Source: an uncultured Peptococcaceae bacterium | Lineage (GTDB): Bacteria > Bacillota > Peptococcia > Peptococcales > Peptococcaceae | Length of the DNA stretch: 17,758 nt | Direction: 5' to 3' | NCBI GenBank assembly: GCA_945949655.1 | Contig: CAMFFG010000003.1 | Span: 1 to 17,758 of the forward strand | Shown here: positions 5,846 to 12,942 of the stretch, one piece after another | Numbering within the stretch: the first letter of the stretch is position 1 | How the letters are laid out: each line of letters starts with the position of its first letter | Notes under the pieces: model-generated | Databases searched by the model: none | Seen by the model: only the letters and a program-made list of their open reading frames with translations | What the model was told of the DNA's origin: nothing | Translations under genes and position numbers: made by a program

Positions 5846-7891
5846 TTACGCTTCTAATCCTTCTTCTAAGATCTGATATACGGGTGCACCTTCACACTGT
5901 GCCGGCATTCTTACGCCACCTAAAGCGATCATAGTCGGAGCCAGGTCTACTTCACGAATGATACGATCGGTTGTATAGGCTTTCTTCAAACCTTTCCCGG
6001 CTGCGATAAAGATTGGAGATACCGAGGTATCTTTTTCGCCCAGTGTTGTGGATAAACAATCGGCATGATCCTGGTTATACCCTTCTGCAACGCAGTAGCA
6101 AATATCACCACTTTCCGGTCCGCCTAAGCCGATCAGTACAGCTTCGCGGTTGCGCAGTGCAATGCTGATTACGCGTTTGCCGGTGGCAGGGTTCTTATAT
6201 CCATATAAACGGGTGATGATTTCTTCTTCCCATTCATACTGATCTTTCGGTTCAACAATACCATGTTCGTTTCTGCCTTTAATGTTCAGATAAATATGGT
6301 TTTCACGCGGTGCAACAGCAACGGTTTTGCTCCAGTCGATTTGTGGGATTTCTTTTCCGTTTTCATCTTTTTTCAGAACAGTCAGGCCCAGTTCTTTCAT
6401 GATCCCAACATTGATACCGTTCATATCGCCAATGCCTACTGCATTGTGTTTCGGGCAAACCTGCGCATGGTCAGACACGATAAATACAGTCCAGTCTTCA
6501 TCCAGCAGATGCAGGAATTTGCCAATGTATTCATCTGCAGCTTTATACAGTTCTTCCATGAAGTATTCATATTCAGATTCCGGATTTTTATTGTATCCTT
6601 TATCTGTCATAAACCGAATAAAGTTGTGTTCTACCAGGTCCACCATATGATAGTGAGAGAATACCACTTCATAACCTAAATCGTTCATGCAGTGGTTCAG
6701 ACAGGCAGCCTGATATTCCCCAGATAATCTCCAGGTATCCAGCATACAGTCAATTACCATTTCTCTCTGGTGAGAACCAAAGGTAGACTGTGGTGGCGGA
6801 TACCCACCAGCGGCTACCAGTTCATCATATAAGCTGGATGGAGAAACTACATCGCGCAGTGCTTCACAGTCCATAGCGCCGGAAACGTACATACGCACTT
6901 CACTGCCGTCTTCGGCAATATCCAATAGTTTCATCGCACGGGCAGCGATAGTTTTTTCATCTTTGAAAAATGCATCATCTACAATATTGCTGACCATCTT
7001 GCCTTTATAGAATACAGCCATAGGTTCTGTCGCCTTTTTGTTTTTATACATTGCGACATGGTCATAAACGCCCTGTTCATTCTTTAAAATCAGGAATGGT
7101 CTGCGTACCAGACTCTTACTTGTCAACAGAACCATTTCTTTGGCACCTTCCGGTACATCCATTGCCCAGCCATGCGCCGGTATAATGGTGGACTGTGCCG
7201 TTAAAATATTTGCGCCTTCGAATGTAGCAGCTAAGCCTTCCTCCGGTCCCATAATCAGACGGCCTTTCATAGACATGTTTTGCTGGTTGGAACGCAATTC
7301 GGCATGAGTAATACTGTTTTCATCCACTTTTTCTACATTGACATCCTTAATGACACATTTCATGGCAGCCTGGTCTGCGGTCCCTTTGATCAGGGTAATT
7401 TCTGTTGCGTCTTCACTGGCTTTAAACATACATTCTTCATCGCGTGTGCAGGTACTTGCCCCTACAACACCTGGAGCAACCCCGTCTACCACAGACAGAT
7501 TCGGATTATCGGAAGTTGGTGGCCAGCTGGAACCAGGCCAGTGCCATACCAGCGTTTTCTTGCCAGCTTCTGCAAAGCAGTTCCAGGCCGGTTCGGCAGC
7601 ACAGCCGCGAGAACCTACATTGTACAGCATTTCGTCAATTTCTTTGCCCTGTCTCCAGAAACCTGTAACACCGTGCACATTGGCATAGCAACCGCAAGCT
7701 AAGGTTGTCCACATTGGAGGGGTAACTGTCGGATGACCACCCAACATTACCAAGTCGTCCCGCTGGGCACCAGCTTCAATAAACTTCTTGGTGTTCGGCA
7801 TTATCCCCATTTCCACATATTTTTTGGTCAGACGAGGATCTAGGCCATCAAGGCCCATTACAAACATTTTTTCACTTCGTACTTTTCCCAT
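5846..7891 (-). CDS. Alkaline-phosphatase-superfamily hydrolase (type I phosphodiesterase/nucleotide pyrophosphatase-like)
   Basis: A 681-residue protein with the metal and nucleophile pattern of the phosphodiesterase/pyrophosphatase branch. MFVMGLDGLD has metal-binding D15, and HPTVTPPMW has the likely nucleophile T57 in the T-x-P context. HMVDLVEHN supplies the D-xxx-H pair, VSDHAQ the D-H pair, and GYNQDHADC a further histidine. SPIFIAAGKGLK and DLAPTMIALGG form the usual C-terminal core. A ~250-residue insertion follows the nucleophile region. There is no signal peptide, so it is probably cytoplasmic. ATG at 7891 is chosen: GAGGAG (7907-7902) sits 10 bases upstream, whereas the in-frame TTG at 7909 lies before that site. 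The substrate cannot be read from sequence; a phosphate mono- or diester is expected. The gene has a long AT-rich leader with two palindromes. Confidence 0.85.
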   Translation of the reverse strand: MGKVRSEKMFVMGLDGLDPRLTKKYVEMGIMPNTKKFIEAGAQRDDLVMLGGHPTVTPPMWTTLACGCYANVHGVTGFWRQGKEIDEMLYNVGSRGCAAEPAWNCFAEAGKKTLVWHWPGSSWPPTSDNPNLSVVDGVAPGVVGASTCTRDEECMFKASEDATEITLIKGTADQAAMKCVIKDVNVEKVDENSITHAELRSNQQNMSMKGRLIMGPEEGLAATFEGANILTAQSTIIPAHGWAMDVPEGAKEMVLLTSKSLVRRPFLILKNEQGVYDHVAMYKNKKATEPMAVFYKGKMVSNIVDDAFFKDEKTIAARAMKLLDIAEDGSEVRMYVSGAMDCEALRDVVSPSSLYDELVAAGGYPPPQSTFGSHQREMVIDCMLDTWRLSGEYQAACLNHCMNDLGYEVVFSHYHMVDLVEHNFIRFMTDKGYNKNPESEYEYFMEELYKAADEYIGKFLHLLDEDWTVFIVSDHAQVCPKHNAVGIGDMNGINVGIMKELGLTVLKKDENGKEIPQIDWSKTVAVAPRENHIYLNIKGRNEHGIVEPKDQYEWEEEIITRLYGYKNPATGKRVISIALRNREAVLIGLGGPESGDICYCVAEGYNQDHADCLSTTLGEKDTSVSPIFIAAGKGLKKAYTTDRIIREVDLAPTMIALGGVRMPAQCEGAPVYQILEEGLEA

Positions 7892-7920
7892 TGTTTCATC
7901 TCTCCTCAATCAAAGTTCAT

Positions 7921-7942
7921 TTATATTAATTGTTTAATATAA
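7921..7942 (-). promoter_or_regulatory. Perfect 22-base palindromic element in the phosphatase leader
   Basis: TTATATTAA (7921-7929) and TTAATATAA (7934-7942) are perfect 9-base arms with a 4-base spacer. The element lies between the predicted transcription start and the ribosome binding site, so it could be a repressor operator or an RNA hairpin. Its AT-rich nature makes chance a real possibility. Confidence 0.3.
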
Positions 7943-7999
7943 CAAACGTAATTTGGTAAAGTGTTTTATTTTCATACTCATTTTATCTCATTTATCACT

Positions 8000-8005
8000 A
8001 TTATA
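8000..8005 (-). promoter_or_regulatory. Candidate -10 box of the phosphatase gene
   Basis: Minus-strand TATAAT at 8005-8000; no good -35 box at the right distance, which fits a promoter needing an activator. It would give a leader of about 100 bases. Confidence 0.4.
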
Positions 8006-8033
8006 AAAGTAACTAATATCTCATGCATATTGC

Positions 8034-8050
8034 TGTAACAAAATGTTACA
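8034..8050. promoter_or_regulatory. TGTAACA-N3-TGTTACA palindrome, candidate activator site
   Basis: A perfect 17-base palindrome (TGTAACAAAATGTTACA). Its centre lies near -50 relative to the start predicted from the -10 box at 8000-8005, a position where CRP/FNR-type and other dimeric activators commonly bind. The regulator is not identifiable from this window. Confidence 0.45.
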
Positions 8051-8085
8051 TTGGTATAACACCTTGCGTAAATTCATCTCCAGAC

Positions 8086-8139
8086 AAAAACAGATAAGCC
8101 TCTGAGAAGAATTCTAATCTCAGAGGCTTATCTGTTTTT
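8086..8139 (-). terminator. Intrinsic terminator of the citrate synthase-aconitase-isocitrate dehydrogenase operon
   Basis: Two perfect 22-base arms (8086-8107 and 8118-8139) carry CAGATAAGCCTCTGAGA and its complement, with a 10-base loop. The minus-strand RNA stem ends in UUUUU (8090-8086). It begins 17 bases after the isocitrate dehydrogenase stop and clearly ends that transcript. Confidence 0.93.
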
Positions 8140-8156
8140 GCTTTATTTTTTCTTTT

Positions 8157-9152
8157 TTACACCATCTTATCAATAATGGCTTTGGTGAAGGCTTTGCAGC
8201 CCAGGCTGCCGCCCAGTTCGCCGGTCATCTGACCTGCGGCGAAGCAGGCTGCCACGGCATCCTCAATGCGCTGGCCTTCTTCTTTCATGCCCAAATGTTT
8301 CAGCATCATGGCAGAGGATAAAATTGCCGATGTGGGGTTGGCCAGGTCTTTGCCGGCGATATCCGGTGCAGAGCCATGCACGGCTTCAAATACAGCGGCA
8401 TGCTCCCCGATGTTGGCGCCTGGCGCTACGCCCAGCCCGCCGACTAAAGCGCTGCCTAAATCCGAGATGATATCGCCGTACAGGTTTGGCGCTACCAGCA
8501 CATCATAGGCATAGGGGTTGAGGGCCAGATCCATGCAGGCCGCATCAATGATTTTATCGTTGAACGCAATGTCCGGATAGCCTTTGGCAATCTCTCTGGC
8601 ACAGTTTAGGAACAGACCATCGGTCAGCTTCATAATGTTGGCTTTGTGAATGGCTGTCACTTTCTTTTTGCCCATATCTTTTGCGTAATCAAAGGCATAT
8701 TTTACAATGCGGTCACTGGCTTTTTTGGTGATTACTTTGGTCGCTTCGGCACGGCCTTCGTCCACCTGCTTTTCAATGCCAATGTATAACCCTTCTGTAT
8801 TTTCACGCACAATGGTCAAATCAATGTTCTGATACAGCGATTTCACGCCTTCAAAGGAGCGCAGCGGACGCAGATTTACATATAAATCCAGCCGTTTGCG
8901 GATCTCTACATTGACACTGCGGAACCCTTTGCCGATTGGTGTGGCTGTAGGACCTTTCAGCGCCACGCCATTGCGGGAAATGCTTTCCAGCACCGCATCG
9001 TCAATTGGTTTGCCGTATTTTTCTGCCGCTTCGGCACCGGCTTCCTGCACTTCCCATTCCACCGGAGCCCCGGAAGCTTCCACAATGGCTTTGGCAGAAG
9101 CAATCACTTCCTTGCCGATACCATCACCGTAAATCAGTGTAATTGTTTGCAT
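8157..9152 (-). CDS. NAD-dependent isocitrate dehydrogenase
   Basis: A 331-residue beta-decarboxylating dehydrogenase, the short bacterial/archaeal form, converting isocitrate to 2-oxoglutarate. The isocitrate pocket shows S79 and N81 in FRSVNVEIRKRLDLY, with R85 and R95. The Ser/Asn pair separates isocitrate from isopropylmalate enzymes. IVRENTEGLYIG carries the catalytic tyrosine, HKANIMKLTDG the catalytic lysine, and NLYGDIISDLGS the metal-binding aspartates. HGSAPDIAGK has Asp-Ile where NADP enzymes have Lys-Tyr, so NAD is the likely cofactor. ATG at 9152 is chosen because MQTITLIYGDGIGKEV matches the family start; the longer open frame to 9194 has no match. It is third in the operon after aconitase, 144 bases downstream. 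Homoisocitrate dehydrogenase is an alternative, but the citrate synthase and aconitase partners argue against it. Confidence 0.88.
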   Translation of the reverse strand: MQTITLIYGDGIGKEVIASAKAIVEASGAPVEWEVQEAGAEAAEKYGKPIDDAVLESISRNGVALKGPTATPIGKGFRSVNVEIRKRLDLYVNLRPLRSFEGVKSLYQNIDLTIVRENTEGLYIGIEKQVDEGRAEATKVITKKASDRIVKYAFDYAKDMGKKKVTAIHKANIMKLTDGLFLNCAREIAKGYPDIAFNDKIIDAACMDLALNPYAYDVLVAPNLYGDIISDLGSALVGGLGVAPGANIGEHAAVFEAVHGSAPDIAGKDLANPTSAILSSAMMLKHLGMKEEGQRIEDAVAACFAAGQMTGELGGSLGCKAFTKAIIDKMV

Positions 9153-9198
9153 ACTATTCGCCTCATTTTTCGTTGATTCTATTGTTAACCACATACCC

Positions 9199-9228
9199 GC
9201 GCAGAAAAAATAACATCTCTTTCTGCGC
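9199..9228 (-). other. GC-rich hairpin between aconitase and isocitrate dehydrogenase genes
   Basis: GCGCAGAAA (9199-9207) and TTTCTGCGC (9220-9228) are perfect 9-base arms with a 12-base loop. No U-run follows, so it is more likely an mRNA stability or processing structure, or a partial attenuator, than a terminator. Confidence 0.45.
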
Positions 9229-9247
9229 CAAACCTTCTACTTATTAG

Positions 9248-9299
9248 GACGCAGGAAATTTTTCTGCAACACCGTCAAACGGAAATTTAACAAGTCCTA
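9248..9299 (-). repeat. Short copy of the palindromic stop-codon-overlapping element
   Basis: It runs from GACGCAG (9248-9254) to CTA (9297-9299), which is the TAG stop of aconitase. Its right end matches the larger element at 16170-16188 at 17 of 19 positions. Its left end also shares GACGCAG followed by an AAATTT run. The middle differs and is much shorter, containing only a small CCGT-CAA-ACGG hairpin. Confidence 0.5.
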
Positions 9300-11228
9300 C
9301 TTCGCCATTTTGATGGAAGTCAACAACCCTCCACCTAACAACAACCCTTCCTGTCTGCTGCCCAGCTCGATCTTCAGCGGGATCTGCTGTCCAGTCGTTT
9401 GATTGGTTACTGTTACGCTGCCTGCTTTGATCTGATCGATCAGACCATCAAAGGCCAGTTCATCACCTTCATGAATATTATCATAATCAGCAGCATCGGC
9501 AAATACCAGCGGAATGATACCGTTGTTCACCAGATTCTGTTTGTGGATCCGGGCAAAGGATTTGGCGATAACGGCTTTTACACCCAGATACAGCGGAGCC
9601 AGCGCAGCGTGTTCCCGGCTGGAACCCTGTCCATAGTTTTCACCAGCTACAATAATACCGCCGCCGTTGGCCTTGGCTTTGGCCGGGAACTGGGCGTCGC
9701 TTGGCGTTAAGCAATAGTCGGCCAGATGTGGAATATTGGAACGATACGGCAATAACGACGCGTTGGACGGCATGATATGGTCGGTGGTGATGTTGTCTTC
9801 CAGCACAGTCAGCACTTTCGCGCTAAAAGCATCCTGTGGCGGCACAGCAGCCGGAACGCCTTTGATGTTCGGTCCTTTCACCAGTTCTGTTTTACCGATG
9901 TACGCTTCATTTGGCGCAATCAGCAGATTGTCATCGATTTCAAATTTTTCCGGCACTTTTGCTTGGGCAAATACTTCGATACCGCTGGGATCAGTAATAA
10001 CACCGGCCAAAGCAGATGCAACGGCAGTTTCCGGGCTTACCAGATACACATCGGCCGATTTGGTACCGCTGCGGCCATAGAAGTTGCGGTTGAAGGTGCG
10101 CAGCGCTTTGCCGTTCTTGCAGGGTGCCTGCCCCATGCCGATACATGGACCGCAGCCGCATTCCAGCACCCGGGCGCCGGCTTCCAGAAAAATAGAAAGC
10201 AGACCGTCATCGGCCAGCCGTTTTAAGATCTGACGGGAACCTGGCGAGATCACCAAGGAAATATTTTCGTTTACTTTTTTGCCTTTTAACAGCATGGCGC
10301 ATTTGGCCAGATCCAGATAGGAGGAGTTGGTGCAGCTGCCGATGGCTACCTGCTGGATCACTTCTCCAGCCAGTTCGCTAACTGCTACCACTTTATCCGG
10401 GCTGTGCGGACATGCTACCAAAGGTACCAGTTCGTCCAGATTGACTTCGATGGTCTTCAGATAGGTAGCATCTGCATCGGCGCTCAACGGCTGATAGGCA
10501 TCTTCTCTGCCCATGGATTTTAAGAATTCTCTGGTTGTTTCATCGCTGGGGAAGATGGATGTGGTTGCACCCAGTTCTGCACCCATATTGGTGATGGTGG
10601 CCCGTTCCGGCACGCTCAGCGTTTTTACCCCTTCACCGGTGTATTCGTATACTTTGTTGACGCCGCCTTTTACCGTTTCCTGCTGCAGCACGTACAGAAT
10701 AATATCTTTGGCCGATACGCCAGAACGCAGATGGCCTGTCAGATGCACTTCAATCACTTCCGGCATCTGGATATAGTAGCTGCAGCCTGCCATAGCAGCG
10801 GCCACATCCACACCACCAGCACCGATGGCCAGCATACCCAGCCCGCCGGCAGTAGGCGTATGGCTGTCGGAGCCGATCAGGGTGTCACCCGGCACGCCAA
10901 ACCGTTCCAGATGCACCTGATGACAGATGCCGTTGCCCGGTTTGGAAAACCAGATGCCATAATTTTTGGCAGCGCTCTGGATAAACAGGTGATCGTCAAA
11001 GTTTTCCGGACCGGCCTGCAGCATGTTGTGGTCGATATAAGCCACTGATAATTTTGTCTTTACGCGGTCAATGCCCATGGCTTCCAGTTCCAGATATGCC
11101 ATTGTTCCGGTAGAGTCCTGCGTTAAAGTCTGATCGATCTTCAAACCGATCTCGGTACCCGGTTTCATTTCTCCGTCTGTGATGTGACGGCTGATAATTT
11201 TTTCTGTTAAATTAGCCACGTTCTCCAC
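9297..11228 (-). CDS. Aconitate hydratase (aconitase)
   Basis: A 643-residue [4Fe-4S] enzyme interconverting citrate and isocitrate, of the compact single-chain clostridial type. Cluster ligands are visible as C299 (GSCTNSS) and C359/C362 (CGCGPC). GSDSHTPTAGGLG (119-131) is the conserved substrate-domain motif. The C-terminal swivel domain is present, with GENYGQGSSREHAAL carrying the catalytic serine region. The frame opens with GTG at 11228; a second GTG at 11219 (MANLTEKIISRH) has GGAG 3 bases upstream and is an equally plausible start. Both overlap the end of the citrate synthase gene (by 17 or 8 bases), implying translational coupling. Its TAG stop lies inside a palindromic repeat. It is the second gene of the 2-oxoglutarate operon. 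Confidence 0.95.
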   Translation of the reverse strand: MENVANLTEKIISRHITDGEMKPGTEIGLKIDQTLTQDSTGTMAYLELEAMGIDRVKTKLSVAYIDHNMLQAGPENFDDHLFIQSAAKNYGIWFSKPGNGICHQVHLERFGVPGDTLIGSDSHTPTAGGLGMLAIGAGGVDVAAAMAGCSYYIQMPEVIEVHLTGHLRSGVSAKDIILYVLQQETVKGGVNKVYEYTGEGVKTLSVPERATITNMGAELGATTSIFPSDETTREFLKSMGREDAYQPLSADADATYLKTIEVNLDELVPLVACPHSPDKVVAVSELAGEVIQQVAIGSCTNSSYLDLAKCAMLLKGKKVNENISLVISPGSRQILKRLADDGLLSIFLEAGARVLECGCGPCIGMGQAPCKNGKALRTFNRNFYGRSGTKSADVYLVSPETAVASALAGVITDPSGIEVFAQAKVPEKFEIDDNLLIAPNEAYIGKTELVKGPNIKGVPAAVPPQDAFSAKVLTVLEDNITTDHIMPSNASLLPYRSNIPHLADYCLTPSDAQFPAKAKANGGGIIVAGENYGQGSSREHAALAPLYLGVKAVIAKSFARIHKQNLVNNGIIPLVFADAADYDNIHEGDELAFDGLIDQIKAGSVTVTNQTTGQQIPLKIELGSRQEGLLLGGGLLTSIKMAK

Positions 11229-12606
11229 AACCCCCTGGAATTACAATATTTTTTAAGTCTTCATCTTTCCCGGTACGGATACTTACAATAAATTTCCCTA
11301 CCAGGAAATGCATTTCACAGTCACTGATGGCAGTGTTACGGCCGCTGGCATACTGATCGTCGATCCATGCTTTGATCTTATGCACCAGCGGGTCCTTCTT
11401 GGTGATTTTTTCATCGCCCAGGAATCCATATTCGGCATTGATCCAGGCTGCAATCCCCGCATTCCCAGAGAACTGGTTGATAGCGATCCGGATGGGACGA
11501 TTGAGCACTTTTAAGGTATCAATGGAATTATAAATGTCTTCATGCTTTAACAGACCATCGGCATGGATCCCTGCTTTGGTAGCATTGAAATCCTCTCCGA
11601 CAAAAGGTGTTTTAGGTGGTACCGTATAACGGAACTCCCGTTCAAAATAGCGGGCGATTTCTGTTAAGGCATGGAAATTCAACGGATTTTTCGGCTGTTT
11701 CAGCTGGGTATATTCTACCAGCATAGCTTCCAACGGCGTGTTGCCGGTGCGCTCGCCAATGCCCAGCAGCGTACTGCTGATGCTGGACAAGCCATGCAGC
11801 CAGGCCGCCGTAGAGTTGGCCACAGCATAGTAATAGTCGTTATGCCCGTGCCATTCCAGCTGTCTGGCATCCACACCGGTTTCTTCTTTTACATGATGCA
11901 CCAGCGCCGGCACACTGCGCGGGATGGCCATACGGCTGAACGGCTTGCCCACACCCAGCGTATCACACAGACGGAATTTGATAGGTACACCGGCATCCCG
12001 GCCTATCTCATCTAATGCTTTGATCAGCGGGATAACAAAGCCAAACAGATCGGCACGGGTCACATCTTCCAGATGACAGCGGGGCCGAATCCCTTTTTCC
12101 ATGATATCGGCTGCCGCCTTCAGGTACATATCAAATACTTCTTTCCTGGTTTTATTCAGCTTGCCAAAAATATGATAGTCGGAGCAGCTCATCAGCACAC
12201 CGGTCTCTTTGATCCCCATGCTGGCCGCCAGCGCAATGTCATTGGGCAGCGGACGGATCCAAGTGGTGATCTGCGGGAATTCATAATCTAACGCCTGGCA
12301 GCGCTCAATGGCTTCCCGGTCCCGGTCACTGTAGATAAAAAACTCGCTCTGCCGGATAATGCCGTTTCCGTTGTCCAACAGATGCATGTAGGTAAAAATA
12401 TCTTCGATCTGCTTGGGGGTAAAGGATTCCATGGACTGCTGCCCATCGCGGAAGGTTGTGTCGGTCACCCAGATTTCTTCCGGCAGATCATAAGGATAGG
12501 TCCCCTCAATAAATGCATTCTTCGGAAAATCCTCATAAGGAAACGCATCCTTGTATAATCTTGGCTCCTCTACTTCTATAGCGCCCTTTGCAGTAAATAA
12601 ATCCAT
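11212..12606 (-). CDS. Re-citrate synthase (HMGL-like/homocitrate synthase fold)
   Basis: A 464-residue enzyme of the pyruvate carboxyltransferase (HMGL-like) superfamily. VTDTTFRDGQQS (47-58) carries the R53/D54 catalytic and metal site. WHGHND (252-257) gives metal ligands H253 and H255. The extended N-terminus (FPYEDFPKNAFIEGTYPYDLPEEIWVTDTTFRDG) and overall length resemble the Re-face citrate synthase described from Clostridium kluyveri rather than isopropylmalate or homocitrate synthases. It would condense acetyl-CoA and oxaloacetate; the known enzymes are oxygen-sensitive. It leads the operon with aconitase and isocitrate dehydrogenase, which supports the citrate assignment. ATG at 12606 has a strong AAGGAGGAG site. 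The last codons overlap the aconitase start. Homocitrate synthase is the main alternative. Confidence 0.85.
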   Translation of the reverse strand: MDLFTAKGAIEVEEPRLYKDAFPYEDFPKNAFIEGTYPYDLPEEIWVTDTTFRDGQQSMESFTPKQIEDIFTYMHLLDNGNGIIRQSEFFIYSDRDREAIERCQALDYEFPQITTWIRPLPNDIALAASMGIKETGVLMSCSDYHIFGKLNKTRKEVFDMYLKAAADIMEKGIRPRCHLEDVTRADLFGFVIPLIKALDEIGRDAGVPIKFRLCDTLGVGKPFSRMAIPRSVPALVHHVKEETGVDARQLEWHGHNDYYYAVANSTAAWLHGLSSISSTLLGIGERTGNTPLEAMLVEYTQLKQPKNPLNFHALTEIARYFEREFRYTVPPKTPFVGEDFNATKAGIHADGLLKHEDIYNSIDTLKVLNRPIRIAINQFSGNAGIAAWINAEYGFLGDEKITKKDPLVHKIKAWIDDQYASGRNTAISDCEMHFLVGKFIVSIRTGKDEDLKNIVIPGGCGERG

Positions 12607-12664
12607 ACGAGCTCCTCCTTTTATAATAAAAGACGCCAGGAAAAAGCAGCGTTGTACATCGTGC

Positions 12665-12680
12665 TACATTTTCTGACGTC
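12665..12680 (-). other. Small leader hairpin before Re-citrate synthase
   Basis: In the ~100-base leader, minus-strand CTGACG and CGTCAG flank a 4-base ATGA loop (about 12674-12689 region boundaries approximate). It is a short stem without a U-run. No known riboswitch or T-box feature is seen around it. Confidence 0.25.
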
Positions 12681-12714
12681 ATCGTCAGCAAGGTTATTCT
12701 CTGCTATTATGTCT

Positions 12715-12743
12715 ATTATACTTTTACAGGAGTATTTATACAA
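12715..12743 (-). promoter_or_regulatory. Sigma-A-type promoter of the citrate synthase operon
   Basis: Minus-strand TTGTAT (12743-12738), a 17-base spacer, and a perfect TATAAT (12720-12715). Transcription would start near 12708, giving a leader of about 100 bases. Confidence 0.75.
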
Positions 12744-12768
12744 TAGATTTTTTCATAAATATTGTATA
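12737..12768. promoter_or_regulatory. Inverted repeat overlapping the -35 box, candidate operator of the citrate synthase operon
   Basis: TATACAATA (12737-12745), N14, TATTGTATA (12760-12768): perfect 9-base arms. One arm covers the -35 hexamer. The spacing of two half-sites 23 bases centre to centre suits a dimeric or tetrameric regulator. Bacillus CcpC, a LysR-type repressor of citrate genes, offers a functional parallel, but this sequence is not its known site. Confidence 0.5.
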
Positions 12769-12942
12769 CAGAACGCCCATATTATCTGTTTTTCGGCTGG
12801 CAGAAGCGTTTTTTCTCTTCGTCCGTATCTGAACAATTTTTATAAACGCCTTTATTGCGCCATTGTTAGGCTCAAGCAACACAAAATTGTGTTTTGGCAC
12901 AAAAATGAATTCATCTGTCCGTCAGAACAATACATCACCCTG
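12769..12942. other. AT-rich spacer between traB-family gene and citrate synthase promoter
   Basis: Together with the leader this makes a 336-base gap without a gene. I see only a small tight palindrome AACACAAAATTGTGTT (12878-12893). No convincing terminator for the upstream gene was found. A plus-strand open frame across it has no ribosome binding site. Confidence 0.45.

Noticed and set aside
12878..12893. AACACAAAATTGTGTT as a terminator for the TraB-family gene
   Set aside because: The 2-base loop is too small for a stable hairpin and no U-run follows; it could at most be a protein-binding dyad.
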